A stretch of 64,000 nt of DNA from an uncultured Prevotellaceae bacterium (GCA_900317305.1 ONGG01000007.1:55872-119871); one strand, 5' to 3'; positions 35,663 through 44,618 are shown, counted from the first letter of the stretch. Notes: a model not told the origin generated them from the letters alone. Translations and numbers: made by a program.

Positions 35663-36211
35663 TTACTCAGCTGTAGGGATATCTTCCTCGTCGAAGTCCT
35701 CCTCTACGGGAGCCTCTTCCACTGCGGCGGGAGCTTCCTCGGCTGCGGGAGCAGCGGGAGCCTCTTTCACGCCCTCAGCCACGACGATGACGGGGATTTT
35801 CACCTCCACATCCTTGAAGAAGTGCACGGTGGCCTCATACTCACCCACGTTCTTGATGTCGTGCATGGTGATGATTTTGCGGTCGACCTCGATGCCTTTC
35901 TTTGCGAGTTCCTCAGCCACGATGCCAGCGTTGACAGAGCCATAGAGCACGCCAGTGGTGCTCACCTTGGCCTCTACCTTCACCTCCACGCCCTCGAGTT
36001 GGTCGGCACGTTTCTGTGCAGCGGCTTTCTGAGCCTCGATTTTGTGGGCTTGCTGACGCAGGTTCTCAGCGAGGATTTTCTTTGCCGACGGAGAAGCGAT
36101 CACACCTTTTCCAGAGGGGATAAGGTAGTTGCGTCCGTAACCCGGCTTTACGTCTACGATCTCGTTCTTGTATCCCAGACCGATGATGTCTTCTTTCAAA
36201 ATAATCTGCAT
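35663..36211 (-). CDS. rplI: 50S ribosomal protein L9 with an acidic Ala/Glu-rich extension
   Basis: 182 residues, about 30 more than common bacterial L9. The N-terminal domain is canonical (MQIILKEDIIGLGYKNEIVD, PGYGRNYLIPSGKGVIAS), followed by the long connecting helix and the C-terminal domain (DVEVKIPVIVVAEGV). After about residue 150 comes a low-complexity Ala/Glu/Pro tail ending EEDFDEEDIPTAE, typical of Bacteroidales L9. L9 binds 23S rRNA near the L1 side and helps reading-frame maintenance. It is the last gene of rpsF-rpsR-rplI. Confidence 0.97.
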   Translation of the reverse strand: MQIILKEDIIGLGYKNEIVDVKPGYGRNYLIPSGKGVIASPSAKKILAENLRQQAHKIEAQKAAAQKRADQLEGVEVKVEAKVSTTGVLYGSVNAGIVAEELAKKGIEVDRKIITMHDIKNVGEYEATVHFFKDVEVKIPVIVVAEGVKEAPAAPAAEEAPAAVEEAPVEEDFDEEDIPTAE

Positions 36212-36229
36212 GCTGTGTCCTCCTTTTCT

Positions 36230-36499
36230 TTATTTCATCAAATCAGTTACGTAAGGCAGCAATGCGATTTGGCGTGCACGCTTGATAGCGGTGGCCACGC
36301 GGCGTTGGTACTTCAGAGATGTACCGGTGATGCGCCTTGGGAGAATCTTTCCCTGCTCGTTGAGGAACTTCTTCAAGAACTCGGGATCTTTGTAGTCGAT
36401 GTACTTGATGCCACTCTTCTTGAAACGGCAGTACTTTTTCTTTTTGGTGTCGACCGACGGCGGGGTCAAATAGCGGATTTCTGTATCTTTCTCTGCCAT
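36230..36499 (-). CDS. rpsR: 30S ribosomal protein S18
   Basis: 89 residues. The core [20 protein letters not shown] followed by [20 protein letters not shown] is diagnostic for S18, which forms the S6-S18 heterodimer on the 30S platform. It starts 2 bases after the rpsF stop and ends 18 bases before rplI. In Bacteroidota, S18 helps to sequester the 16S anti-Shine-Dalgarno, in line with the lack of strong Shine-Dalgarno sites across this window. Confidence 0.97.
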   Translation of the reverse strand: MAEKDTEIRYLTPPSVDTKKKKYCRFKKSGIKYIDYKDPEFLKKFLNEQGKILPRRITGTSLKYQRRVATAIKRARQIALLPYVTDLMK

Positions 36500-36501
36500 G
36501 A

Positions 36502-36846
36502 TTAAGCCTCCTCTTTTTTACCTAATTTAATACGTCTTTTCTCAGCATACTGTGCGGCATACTTGTCGAGTTTCACAGTGATAAAGCGGATGACCTTCTC
36601 GTCGCGACGATAAGCGGTCTCGAGCGATTTGATCACTTCTGGCTCAGCTTTGAACTCAAGCAGGCAGTAGAAACCTGTTGATTTCTTCTGAATAGCGTAA
36701 GCCATTTTTTTCAGTCCCCAGGTCTCTTCGTTCAGAATTTCAGCGCCTTTTTCAGTAAGCAGGTTTCTGAATTTTGCGACCGTTTCCTTCATCTGTTCAT
36801 CAGACAAAACGGGAGTCAAAATGAAAACGGTTTCGTATTGATTCAT
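36502..36846 (-). CDS. rpsF: 30S ribosomal protein S6
   Basis: 114 residues. The start [20 protein letters not shown] and the following [20 protein letters not shown] with [10 protein letters not shown] match S6. It pairs with S18 on the 30S subunit. First gene of the rpsF-rpsR-rplI operon; its promoter lies 45 bases upstream. The tail GKKEEA is short and ends in acidic residues, as in phylum relatives. Confidence 0.97.
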   Translation of the reverse strand: MNQYETVFILTPVLSDEQMKETVAKFRNLLTEKGAEILNEETWGLKKMAYAIQKKSTGFYCLLEFKAEPEVIKSLETAYRRDEKVIRFITVKLDKYAAQYAEKRRIKLGKKEEA

Positions 36847-36890
36847 ACTAAAAATTGAATTGAAAAATGTTGTTTTTGCAAAATGCGGTG

Positions 36891-36921
36891 CAAAGGTACT
36901 CTTTTTTCGTCACCCCACAAA
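36891..36921 (-). promoter_or_regulatory. Promoter of the rpsF operon
   Basis: On the minus strand, TACCTTTG (36891-36898) with TTTG (36918-36921) 19 bases upstream. The resulting leader is about 40 bases. Confidence 0.78.
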
Positions 36922-36935
36922 ATTTTTTTTGTTTT

Positions 36936-36971
36936 TTTGCTTCGAATATCGGATAATAGTGATTACCTTTG
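36936..36971 (+). promoter_or_regulatory. Promoter of the small membrane protein gene
   Basis: TACCTTTG (36964-36971) is a full -7 box. TTTG at 36936-36939 is 24 bases upstream, longer than usual, so the -33 box is uncertain. It is divergent from the rpsF promoter. Confidence 0.55.
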
Positions 36972-37030
36972 CCCCACAAAGGTCGTTTCGGGGGTATGTC
37001 CCACATTTTTATGGCCACAAACATCAAGTT

Positions 37031-37210
37031 ATGAGGAAATTGCTCAACCATTGCGGTTTGCCGATTTTGTTTTTGGGCATGGTGATGCTGTTGGCGGGCA
37101 TCCCCAGCCATTTGTGCGACTACAACGCCTATTTGGCGTTGTGTGTGGTGCTGATGCTTTCGGGACTGGTGTGGTATGTGGTCTGCTTGAAACGACGCAG
37201 CAAATATTAA
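37031..37210 (+). CDS. 59-residue membrane protein, function unknown
   Basis: Start ATG 37031 (MRKLLNHCGLPILFLGMVML). The longer frame to 36860 runs through the rpsF promoter and is unlikely to be translated. Two hydrophobic helices (about residues 10-27 and 32-51) flank SHLCDYNAY, and the protein ends with basic LKRRSKY, giving an N-out or hairpin topology. A consensus -7 box lies 60 bases upstream. I do not know a family. Confidence 0.65.
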   Translation: MRKLLNHCGLPILFLGMVMLLAGIPSHLCDYNAYLALCVVLMLSGLVWYVVCLKRRSKY

Positions 37211-37216
37211 GTTTTG

Positions 37217-37290
37217 AAGTTTCACATTCGTTCAACTTCTTGGAGTTGCAGGAGTTCAGGAGTTGCAGGAGTTCAGACAATAGTCCGAAT
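37217..37290. repeat. Interspersed repeat, copy 1 (GAGTTCAGG type)
   Basis: AAGTTTCACATTCGTTCAAC then a run of GGAGTTGCAGGAGTTCAGG units ending TTCAGACAATAG. A close copy lies at 53771-53842 between trpA and trpB, and a short remnant near 60712. It has internal direct repeats and AACTTCT/AGAAGTT-type pairing. A CTCAACTT...GATGAG hairpin (37349-37371) and similar pieces near 53853 and 58577 may belong to the same element. Confidence 0.7.
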
Positions 37291-37398
37291 TCACCTTGTT
37301 AGGTTCAATGGTTGCTGACTGTTGTAATGTCTAAACTTCTGAACAACTCTCAACTTAAGAAAGATGAGTTAACCTGTCAAAAATGGCCGGTTCATAAT

Positions 37399-37426
37399 TA
37401 AGCCCCTGACTTTCGGCAGGGGCTTA
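37399..37426 (-). terminator. Terminator after rprY
   Basis: A 10-bp perfect stem (TAAGCCCCTG 37399-37408 with CAGGGGCTTA 37417-37426) and an eight-base loop. On minus it is followed by ATTATG, so the T-tract is weak. Confidence 0.7.
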
Positions 37427-37437
37427 GGCTATTGAAT

Positions 37438-38136
37438 TTATTCTCCGTCGGGTGTGATGAGTTTGTATCCCTTTCCGTGAATGTTGATGATTTCTATCTG
37501 CTCATCATCTTTCAGGTGCTTGCGCAGTTTGGTGATATACACATCCATCGACCTGGCGTTGAAGTAATTGTCATCGATCCAGATGGTCTTGAGTGCGAAG
37601 TCGCGCTGCAGAATCTCATTGGCATGCGAGCAGAGCAACGCCAGCAACTCATTCTCCTTCGTGGTAAGCTTGGTTTGCTTCTCACCGATGGTAAGGAGTT
37701 GTTTTTGAGTGTCGAAGGTGAATCTTCCGATGTGATAGAGAGTCGACTCCTTCACTTTCTTTCCTCTCACGCGCCTGAGGATGGCCTCAATACGGAACAC
37801 GAGCTCCTCCATCGAGAAGGGTTTGGTGATATAGTCGTCGGCACCGATCTTGAATCCCTCGAGGATATCATCCTTCAGTTGCTTGGCAGTGAGGAAGATG
37901 ATGGGGATGTCGGCATTGGCCTGCCTGATTTCCTGTGCCAGGGTGAAACCGTCTTTCTTCGGCATCATCACATCGAGCACACAGATGTCGTACTTGTTCT
38001 TGAGGAACTCCTTATATCCGGCCTCTCCATCAAGGCAGAGCTCGGCCATATATCCTTTAGCCTGGAGGTATTCGCGAAGCAACATTCCGAGGTTCTCCTC
38101 GTCTTCGCACAACAGAATTTTAAGTTTTTCTTCCAT
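37438..38136 (-). CDS. rprY: OmpR-family response regulator RprY
   Basis: 232 residues. Receiver domain: acidic pair in LLCEDEEN, phospho-acceptor Asp in VLDVMMPKKDG, Thr in FLTAK, and Lys in YITKPFSMEEL. DNA-binding winged helix from about residue 135, with LTTKENELLALLCSHANEIL and DDNYFNARSMDVYITKLRK. RprXY is the Bacteroides/Porphyromonas pair tied to envelope and redox stress. The gene follows the kinase after 5 bases. Confidence 0.9.
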   Translation of the reverse strand: MEEKLKILLCEDEENLGMLLREYLQAKGYMAELCLDGEAGYKEFLKNKYDICVLDVMMPKKDGFTLAQEIRQANADIPIIFLTAKQLKDDILEGFKIGADDYITKPFSMEELVFRIEAILRRVRGKKVKESTLYHIGRFTFDTQKQLLTIGEKQTKLTTKENELLALLCSHANEILQRDFALKTIWIDDNYFNARSMDVYITKLRKHLKDDEQIEIINIHGKGYKLITPDGE

Positions 38137-38141
38137 AAAGC

Positions 38142-39686
38142 TTATTCTTTAATGATTGGTAATAATATTGTGAATTTTGTTCCTTTTCCCAGTTCGCTCT
38201 CCACCTTGATGTCGCCCTTGTGCAAGTCCACCATCTTCTTCACATAGGCCAGGCCGAGTCCGAATCCTTTCACGTCGTGCAGGTTGCCGGTATGCACCCT
38301 ATAGAATTTCTCGAAGATCTTCTTCAGGTTGTCTTTCTTGATACCCACTCCATCGTCCTTGATCGAGAAGCACAGGTGGTCGTTGGTGTTCCACGTCTTG
38401 ATGAAGAGGTTGACGGGCTGGTCGGGCTTCCGGTATTTGATGGCGTTGTCGATAAGGTTGAAGATGACATTGGTGAAATGCATCTCGTCGACATAGCACT
38501 TCGAGTCTACCGCCTCGATATCGGTGATGATTTTGCCACCGGTGTGCTCCACGCGCAGCGTGAAGGTGTTGGCCACGTTCTCTATCATCTCGTTGAGGTC
38601 GAGCTCCTTTTTCTTGAAGATGGCGTCTTTCTTGTCGAACATCGACATCTGGAGCACTTTCTCCACGAGGAACCTCAGTCGTTTCGTCTCATCCTGGATG
38701 GCGCCTCCGATATGCTTCATCATGGCCGGGCTCTTGGTGAGCGAGTCGTCGTTGAGCATCTGTGCCGCCAGCGATATGCTGGAGATAGGCGTCTTGAGTT
38801 CGTGCGTCATGTTGTTGATGAAATCGTTCTTGATTTCGGAGTACCGTTTCTGTCTGAACACCACGACGATGGTGAAGATGAACGTGATGAGCAGGATGAT
38901 GGTGAAGACAATGGCTGGAATCATGAACCTGATGCTCGAGAAGATATACTTGTTCATCTGCGGGAAGTGTATCTTCACCACACCCGACATATTGTCGGGG
39001 TCGTTGCGGTAGAGTTGCTGCTCATAGGTGTACTCCTCGCCGTTCTCATCATAGTCGGGACATCTGTAGACCTCCCTGCCATCTTGGGTACAGACAGTGA
39101 AGTGGTAGGCCAGTCCTATGCCATTGTTCTGCAGTTCAGCCTTCAGGTCGTGGTCGAGCAACTTGAAGTTCACTCTCTCATTCAGCGGTTTCTCTGACGC
39201 CGAGTAGAGGATGTTCATCACCACCTGGTCGAGCAGCGCCTTTTGGTAAATGTATCGGTTGCGCACGATTTCCTGCATCGACTTGTTGGTCTGCGACTGC
39301 GTGTTCTTGTCGTTTCTCACGATAAGCACCTTGGGCACCGAGGCGGGGTTCACCTTTGATGTCTTCACATCAAACGACGAGAATCCTGCTCCTGTATTCC
39401 CCACCCCACGGTGTGACACATGCGCGGCACTGTCGTTGTCGAGCGACTCCTCGGGTTCTTTCGCAGCATTTCTCGCCACATTGCTGATATCCTTTTCAAG
39501 GAACCTCAGCGTCTCGTTAAGCTCCAAGTTCCGGGATGCCTGGTAAAGCGACCTTTTCACCGACTCATCGAACTGTTCCTTTTTCATTCTCACCATCTCG
39601 CTGATGTATTTCAGCTGCAAGAAGAGGAGAGCGAGAAACGACAAGCCCATGATAATCGCTATCATCCATATCGTTTTCTTTTTCAT
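38142..39686 (-). CDS. rprX: Sensor histidine kinase RprX
   Basis: 514 residues. Two membrane helices (about residues 8-28 and 255-280) enclose a periplasmic sensor of about 220 residues. The cytoplasmic part has HELKTPISSISLAAQML with the phospho-acceptor His, an N box with NVIFNLIDNAIKYRKPD, and G boxes DDGVGI and GFGLGLAYVKKMV. It phosphorylates RprY. A -7-like TATTTTTG (39691-39698, minus) directly precedes the start codon. The longer upstream gap holds promoter-bearing repeats for the divergent gene. Confidence 0.9.
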   Translation of the reverse strand: MKKKTIWMIAIIMGLSFLALLFLQLKYISEMVRMKKEQFDESVKRSLYQASRNLELNETLRFLEKDISNVARNAAKEPEESLDNDSAAHVSHRGVGNTGAGFSSFDVKTSKVNPASVPKVLIVRNDKNTQSQTNKSMQEIVRNRYIYQKALLDQVVMNILYSASEKPLNERVNFKLLDHDLKAELQNNGIGLAYHFTVCTQDGREVYRCPDYDENGEEYTYEQQLYRNDPDNMSGVVKIHFPQMNKYIFSSIRFMIPAIVFTIILLITFIFTIVVVFRQKRYSEIKNDFINNMTHELKTPISSISLAAQMLNDDSLTKSPAMMKHIGGAIQDETKRLRFLVEKVLQMSMFDKKDAIFKKKELDLNEMIENVANTFTLRVEHTGGKIITDIEAVDSKCYVDEMHFTNVIFNLIDNAIKYRKPDQPVNLFIKTWNTNDHLCFSIKDDGVGIKKDNLKKIFEKFYRVHTGNLHDVKGFGLGLAYVKKMVDLHKGDIKVESELGKGTKFTILLPIIKE

Positions 39687-39813
39687 ATCGCAAAAATAGG
39701 GAAAATCTTAATCGATTAACACAATTATGTTAATTAAAATCGGGAAATAAATAGATTTTAACTAAATTATGTGTTTTATATTGATAATAATTAATTAAAA
39801 TTATTATTGATTC

Positions 39814-40039
39814 TATCTTTGGCTGCCTTAGGTTCGAGTGCAACAAATGAATTGGTGAGGCGTGAGACAAGGGCCTTGCACTATCTTTGGCCTACGGCCG
39901 AAGGTACTCTCGTTCGGAAATGCTCAAATAAATTTGGCATTTCGCTCACTTAATCGTTCTTTGCCGCTGCGCGGCGAAGATACTCTCGCTCGAAAGTGCA
40001 AAAAATATTTTGCACTTTCCTCGCTTAATCGTATCTTTG
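39814..40039 (+). repeat. About 70-76-bp tandem repeats, each with a -7 promoter box
   Basis: The box TATCTTTG recurs at 39814, 39882 and 40032, and as GTTCTTTG at 39956, giving units of 68, 74 and 76 bases. The last two units share a GC palindrome (CGCTGCGCGGCG), TACTCTCG(C/T)TCG(G/A)AA, an inner inverted repeat (AAAGTGCAAAA...TTTTGCACTTT) and CACTTAATCG/CGCTTAATCG. The last unit supplies TTTG (40009-40012), 19 bases, then TATCTTTG. Confidence 0.8.
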
Positions 40040-40046
40040 CAGTGTG

Positions 40047-41126
40047 ATGGATAAGAACACGGCATATTTGGAGTTTTTGCGCTGGAGCCTGGACGAAAGT
40101 GCTCCCCTTCCCACATCCGTCGACAATTTCGACTGGTCGGACTTGTATATGTTTTCGCGCAAGCAGACCGTAGAAACGACCATGTGGAAGGGCATAGAGC
40201 GCCTCGACCTGTCGCACAAACTCTCTCTCTCCGAGACCGAGGTACTGACGTGGATGGCACGCATCAAGAAGGTTGAGCGCAACAACAGGATGGTGTACGA
40301 GAAAGCGGCATGGGTGTGGAACAATTTCCGCCGCGAGGGTTTCCGCTCTTGCCTGTTGAAGGGTCAGGGGAATGCCCTGCTCTACCCCACTCCCTATATG
40401 CGTATTCCCGGCGACATCGACATCTGGGTGGAAGGTGGTGACGACAAAGTCATCAGTTATGTCAACTCCCTCCGCCCGGGCCATAAGATTACCTATCACC
40501 ATATCGATTTCCTGAAAGCAGGCAAAGTGCCCGTCGAGGTGCACTACCGTCCGTCATGGATGAGCAATCCATGGCATAACAAGCGGCTGCAGGCATGGTT
40601 TCTGGCGCATTCCGAGGAATGTTTCTCCAATGAGGCCAAAGGCTGGGGGTTCTGCGTGCCCACATTTGAGTTCAACACCATTTACCTTCTCTCACATCTC
40701 TATTCCCACCTCATCCGTGAGGGTGTGGGACTGCGGCATGTGGTCGACTACTACCACCTGTTGCGCAACAACCCAGGCAAGCCGCTTCCCAGCGAGCAAG
40801 AACTGCGCTCCCTGGGTCTGTGGCATGTGGCAGGAGCCTTGATGTGGCTGTTGAATGAGGTTTTGGGGTTGCCCGACAACCTATTGGTCTGTCCGCCCGA
40901 TGAGCGCCGTGGGCGGGTGTTGCTCCATGAGATCATAAAAGGCGGCAACATGGGCAAATACGATGAGCGTGCCTTTGGAGGCCTGACAGAAGACAGTGTC
41001 CGCACCAATATCCGTGTATCGACACGCGACATCCGTCTGCTACTCTACTTCCCCTCAGAATGCCTGTGGGAACCCTGGTTCCGCATCAAGCATTATTTCT
41101 GGCGCAAGAAGCACCAGCCGAAATAA
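40047..41126 (+). CDS. Nucleotidyltransferase-like protein (PF14907-type)
   Basis: 359 residues from ATG 40047. The centre has SCLLKGQGNALLYPTPYMRI then PGDIDIWV, with the DxD metal site of nucleotidyltransferases (about residues 110-132), and VEVHYRPSWMSNPWHNKRLQ, the conserved block of the uncharacterised nucleotidyltransferase family. Members are often found with polysaccharide or natural-product genes, but no such partner is here. The promoter -7 box ends only 7 bases before the start codon, so the mRNA is probably leaderless or nearly so. Confidence 0.8.
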   Translation: MDKNTAYLEFLRWSLDESAPLPTSVDNFDWSDLYMFSRKQTVETTMWKGIERLDLSHKLSLSETEVLTWMARIKKVERNNRMVYEKAAWVWNNFRREGFRSCLLKGQGNALLYPTPYMRIPGDIDIWVEGGDDKVISYVNSLRPGHKITYHHIDFLKAGKVPVEVHYRPSWMSNPWHNKRLQAWFLAHSEECFSNEAKGWGFCVPTFEFNTIYLLSHLYSHLIREGVGLRHVVDYYHLLRNNPGKPLPSEQELRSLGLWHVAGALMWLLNEVLGLPDNLLVCPPDERRGRVLLHEIIKGGNMGKYDERAFGGLTEDSVRTNIRVSTRDIRLLLYFPSECLWEPWFRIKHYFWRKKHQPK

Positions 41127-41143
41127 GACGCTAAATTTCGGCT
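41116..41143. terminator. Hairpin between convergent genes
   Basis: AGCCGAAAT (41116-41124) pairs with ATTTCGGCT (41135-41143), a perfect 9-bp stem that includes the first gene's last codons. There is no T-run on either side, so this is at best a weak terminator. Confidence 0.4.
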
Positions 41144-41176
41144 CACTCCACGAGTATTTGAATCATTGGATCAGGC

Positions 41177-42163
41177 TCACACCAGGATAAAATCGGCAAC
41201 ATTCTTGAAGCCGTTGAGGAAGTCGCGTGCCTCCATCCGTTTCTTTCCCGCCATCTGCAAGACGTCCACACGCAACATTCCATCACCAGTGGCCACGAGG
41301 AGCATGTTCTTCTCGGTCAGAATCAAGCCTGGCGCGCCTTTTGGCGTCATGCCCTCCATCTTCGTGGTATGGTAAATCTTCACCACTTTTTCCTCTCCTC
41401 CCTCCACGGGCCGCATTGTGGTCCATGCCCCCGGTACCGGACTCAGCCCACGCACGAAATCATAGATTTGCTTGGCCGATTTTGTCCAGTCAATCTGGCA
41501 TGTCTCCTTGAATATCTTTGGCGCGTTTTTCAGTGGGGTGTTGCCGTCGGCAAGCTTATCCTGTGGCAACGCCTCCACCTTCCCGTCGTTTTCCAGCAAC
41601 AGATCGAGGGTGTCGACGGCAGCCTGCGCGCCAAGTGTCATAAGTCCGTCATAGACATATTCCACGTCGGCATCATCAGGAATATCGAAAGGCCGTCTTA
41701 GGATCACCTTCCCTGTGTCTATATCATGGTCGAGGAAGAATGTGGTGACTCCGGTCTGTGTCTCACCATTGATGATGGCCCAGTTGATGGGCGCCGCCCC
41801 ACGGTATTGAGGCAAAAGTGCAGCATGAACGTTGAAAGTACCCATCCTTGGCATATTCCACACCACTTCTGGCAACATGCGGAAAGCCACTACCACCTGC
41901 ACGTCGGCTTTGTACTGCCGCAGTTGTTCGACAAACGCCGGGTCCTTCATCTTCTCGGGCTGCAAGACGGGGATACCCTTCTCTACAGCATATTTCTTCA
42001 CTTCGGGTGCCTGCAGCACACTGCCATGGCGTCCCACGGGTTTGTCGGGCTGTGTGACTACCGCCACCACGTTATACCCCCCTTCTACAAGTCGCCGAAG
42101 GGTAGCGACGGCAAACTCGGGTGTACCCATGAAAACGATTCTCAGTTGTTCGCGTGTCATCAT
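41177..42163 (-). CDS. fmt: Methionyl-tRNA formyltransferase
   Basis: 328 residues. The N-terminal formyl-transferase domain has RIVFMGTPEFAVATLRRL, NVHAALLPQYRGAAPINWAI with the catalytic Asn/His, and TFFLDHDIDTG with the catalytic Asp. The C-terminal OB domain (from about 215) binds tRNA. It formylates initiator Met-tRNA. It starts with two consecutive ATG codons (42163 and 42160). Last gene of a tsaC-like/ClC/fmt unit. Confidence 0.96.
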   Translation of the reverse strand: MMTREQLRIVFMGTPEFAVATLRRLVEGGYNVVAVVTQPDKPVGRHGSVLQAPEVKKYAVEKGIPVLQPEKMKDPAFVEQLRQYKADVQVVVAFRMLPEVVWNMPRMGTFNVHAALLPQYRGAAPINWAIINGETQTGVTTFFLDHDIDTGKVILRRPFDIPDDADVEYVYDGLMTLGAQAAVDTLDLLLENDGKVEALPQDKLADGNTPLKNAPKIFKETCQIDWTKSAKQIYDFVRGLSPVPGAWTTMRPVEGGEEKVVKIYHTTKMEGMTPKGAPGLILTEKNMLLVATGDGMLRVDVLQMAGKKRMEARDFLNGFKNVADFILV

Positions 42164-42190
42164 ATTCGTTATTGTAGGCTTGCGCCTTGG

Positions 42191-43996
42191 TTATTCTTGC
42201 GACATGTCGGCCACCATCTTGCGATAAGTGGCATACATGCGTGTGCGGCTGATGTATCCGATGAGGTGACCGCTGGTGGTCACCACCGGCAACACGGCCG
42301 CCTCGGTCTCGTCGAATTTCCTCATCACATCCTCCATGGGGTCCTCCACGCCCAACGTTCCGGCAGGAGGAGTCATGAGTTGTGCCACGGTGAAATGGCC
42401 ATAGAGTTCTGTCCTGAACATCACGTTCCTTATCTTGGTCAGGTCGACCTCGCCCAACAAGTTTCCCGCATCGTCGAGCACCGGCAAGAAACTGGTGGTG
42501 CTCATGCTGATCACATTCACCAGTTTGCCAAGGGGCATGTCGGGTCCTACGGCAGTGAAATGTCTGTCGATGATGCTCTCCAGACTCATCAGTGTGAGCA
42601 CCGCCTTATCCGTGTGGTGGGTGATGAGTTTTCCTTCCCTTGCCAACCTCATGCCATAGATGCTGTGAGGCTCGAAGACGATGATGGTGAGATAGGCACA
42701 TATGCTGACAATCATCAGCGGTATGAACATCTGGTAGCCACCGGTTATCTCGGCGATGAGGAAGATGCCAGTGAGCGGAGCGTGCATTACCCCTGCCATC
42801 ACCCCCGCCATTCCCAGGAGCGCGAAGTTCTTCTCTGGCAAATAGATGCTGATGCCATTGTCGTTCCACAACCGCGAGAAGAAGAACCCGGCGAACGCAC
42901 CGATGAAAAGCGATGGCGCAAATGTTCCGCCGCATCCGCCACCTCCATTGGTGGCCGAGGTGGCCAGCACCTTTGTGGCCAACACCAGTCCGATATAGAC
43001 CAAGAGCAAGTTGCCGTGTCCGTAGAAGAGTGAGTTGTTGAGAATAGTGTCCCAATCGGCCTCTGTCCTTCCGTTGATCAGGATGTTGATACTGGAGTAT
43101 CCCTCGCCATAGAGTGCAGGGAAGAGGAAGATGAGGCTGCTGAGCACACACCCGCCCAAAGCCAACTTCAGGTAAGGCTTGTTGCGCAGTTTGGCGAACA
43201 CCCCCTCGCAAGCCGTCATCAGCCTGATGAAATAGAGGCTTACGAGACCGCAGAAGATACCGAGCAGGATGGTGGCGGGCACCCTCTCCACCTGCCATGC
43301 CGAGTCGAGAGTGAAATGAAAGAGCGAGTCGCTCCCCACAAGGATGTAGGTGAAGCAAGTGGCGGTGACACAGGCAATGAGTATAGGCAGGAGCGATGCC
43401 ATGGTGAGGTCGACCATCAGCACCTCTATGGTGAACACCAGTCCGGCGATGGGTGCCTTGAAGATGCCAGCAATGGCAGCTGAAGCGCCACATCCCACAA
43501 GCACCATGAGCGTCTTCCCATCGAGTCGGAAAGCCTGCCCCAGGTTGCTGCCTATGGCTGACCCTGTGAGCACGATAGGTGCCTCGGCTCCCACACTTCC
43601 GCCGAAGCCGATGGTGAGTGCCGATGCGATGACCGAACTCCAACAATTATGTCCTTTTATCCTGCTCTTCTTCCGGCTGATGGCATACAGGATACGCGTG
43701 ATGCCATGACTGATGTCGTCTCTCACCACGAACCTCACGAACAGCGATGTGAGGAAGATACCCACCACGGGGAACACCAGGTAAAGCCAGTTGTAGGAAC
43801 GGAAATTGAATCCAGCCGTGAGCACCAGCTCGATCTCGTTGATGAGCCAGTGGAGCACAAAGGCGGCCACGGCGGCCAACAGTCCCACGATGAAGCTGAG
43901 CAAGAGCATGAACTGCTTGTCGGCCACGTATGGTTTTCTCCATTCGTTCAGCCGCTCAAAGAAGCCTGGATGTCGTTCGGTATTGGTGTCCTGCAT
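42191..43996 (-). CDS. ClC-family chloride channel/transporter with C-terminal CBS pair
   Basis: 601 residues. The membrane core shows GSVGAEAPIVLTGSAIGSNL, the ClC selectivity/gating motif with its Glu, and LFIGAFAGFFFSR. At least ten hydrophobic helices are present to about residue 440. Two CBS domains follow (LMSLESIIDRHFTAVGP, VAQLMTPPAGTLGVEDPMED), which sense nucleotides in related proteins. It should move Cl-/H+ across the inner membrane. It lies 33 bases after the tsaC-like gene and 27 before fmt, suggesting one operon despite unrelated roles. Confidence 0.93.
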   Translation of the reverse strand: MQDTNTERHPGFFERLNEWRKPYVADKQFMLLLSFIVGLLAAVAAFVLHWLINEIELVLTAGFNFRSYNWLYLVFPVVGIFLTSLFVRFVVRDDISHGITRILYAISRKKSRIKGHNCWSSVIASALTIGFGGSVGAEAPIVLTGSAIGSNLGQAFRLDGKTLMVLVGCGASAAIAGIFKAPIAGLVFTIEVLMVDLTMASLLPILIACVTATCFTYILVGSDSLFHFTLDSAWQVERVPATILLGIFCGLVSLYFIRLMTACEGVFAKLRNKPYLKLALGGCVLSSLIFLFPALYGEGYSSINILINGRTEADWDTILNNSLFYGHGNLLLVYIGLVLATKVLATSATNGGGGCGGTFAPSLFIGAFAGFFFSRLWNDNGISIYLPEKNFALLGMAGVMAGVMHAPLTGIFLIAEITGGYQMFIPLMIVSICAYLTIIVFEPHSIYGMRLAREGKLITHHTDKAVLTLMSLESIIDRHFTAVGPDMPLGKLVNVISMSTTSFLPVLDDAGNLLGEVDLTKIRNVMFRTELYGHFTVAQLMTPPAGTLGVEDPMEDVMRKFDETEAAVLPVVTTSGHLIGYISRTRMYATYRKMVADMSQE

Positions 43997-44029
43997 AATC
44001 GGTGTGGGGCGATGCCGCCAGATAATGTT

Positions 44030-44602
44030 TTATTTTCTCACCACCGTCACCTCGCCATCTTGCTTGAGCCTGATGATGGCCGACGGGGTGTGGGGTTTCT
44101 TTTCCTGTCGCCGTGAGGTGCACACATAGTCGACTGCCTCGAGCAGTTGTGGGTCGATATCGCAGTAGTTGGAGGCAGGTGGCTCGCCACTGAAATTGGC
44201 ACTTGTCGAGACGATGGCCTTCTGGAACCGGTAGCAGAGTTCTTTAGAGAAAGGCTCGTTGGTGACCCTCATTGCCACCGACCCATCCTCGGCCACAAGG
44301 TTGGGTGCCAGGTTCACGGCCCCATCGAGGATGATGGTGAGCGGTTTGGTGGCCAACTCTATCACATCCCATGCCACATTGGGCACCTGCCTGACATACC
44401 GCTGCAGTCTTGCGTCGCTGTCAACCAGGCAAATCATCGCCTTTGAGTCTTCCCTCCGTTTGATTTTGTATACCTTCGCCACGGCCTCGGGGTTGGTGGC
44501 ATCACAACCGATTCCCCACACCGTATCGGTGGGATAAAGGATGACACCCCCTTTGCGCATCACCTCGATGGCCGCCTTGATGTCTTTTTCGTAAATGCTC
44601 AT
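44030..44602 (-). CDS. L-threonylcarbamoyladenylate synthase (Sua5/YciO/YrdC/YwlC family)
   Basis: 190 residues, the short form without the Sua5 C-terminal domain. The start VMRKGGVILYPTDTVWGIGC then KRREDSKAMICLV, and later IVSTSANFSGEPP, are the family's ATP/threonine pocket motifs. It makes threonylcarbamoyl-AMP for the t6A37 tRNA base. First gene of a three-gene unit with ClC and fmt; two of the three act on tRNA. Confidence 0.9.
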   Translation of the reverse strand: MSIYEKDIKAAIEVMRKGGVILYPTDTVWGIGCDATNPEAVAKVYKIKRREDSKAMICLVDSDARLQRYVRQVPNVAWDVIELATKPLTIILDGAVNLAPNLVAEDGSVAMRVTNEPFSKELCYRFQKAIVSTSANFSGEPPASNYCDIDPQLLEAVDYVCTSRRQEKKPHTPSAIIRLKQDGEVTVVRK

Positions 44603-44618
44603 TCGTTATCCTTAAAGT

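Noticed and set aside
36847-36894. S6:S18-binding leader in front of rpsF
   Set aside because: A TTTGCA/TGCAAA stem with CCG in the loop is visible, but its 5' arm overlaps the promoter -7 box, so it would not be transcribed.
36860-37030. 57-residue extension of the small membrane protein
   Set aside because: It crosses two divergent promoters and has no signal-like character; ATG 37031 fits better.
41726-43033. 435-codon plus-strand open frame opposite fmt and the ClC gene
   Set aside because: It is a His-rich antisense shadow of two well-supported genes, with no protein-like motifs.
42606-43646. 346-codon frame inside the ClC gene
   Set aside because: Same-strand shadow frame; the ClC frame has all family motifs.
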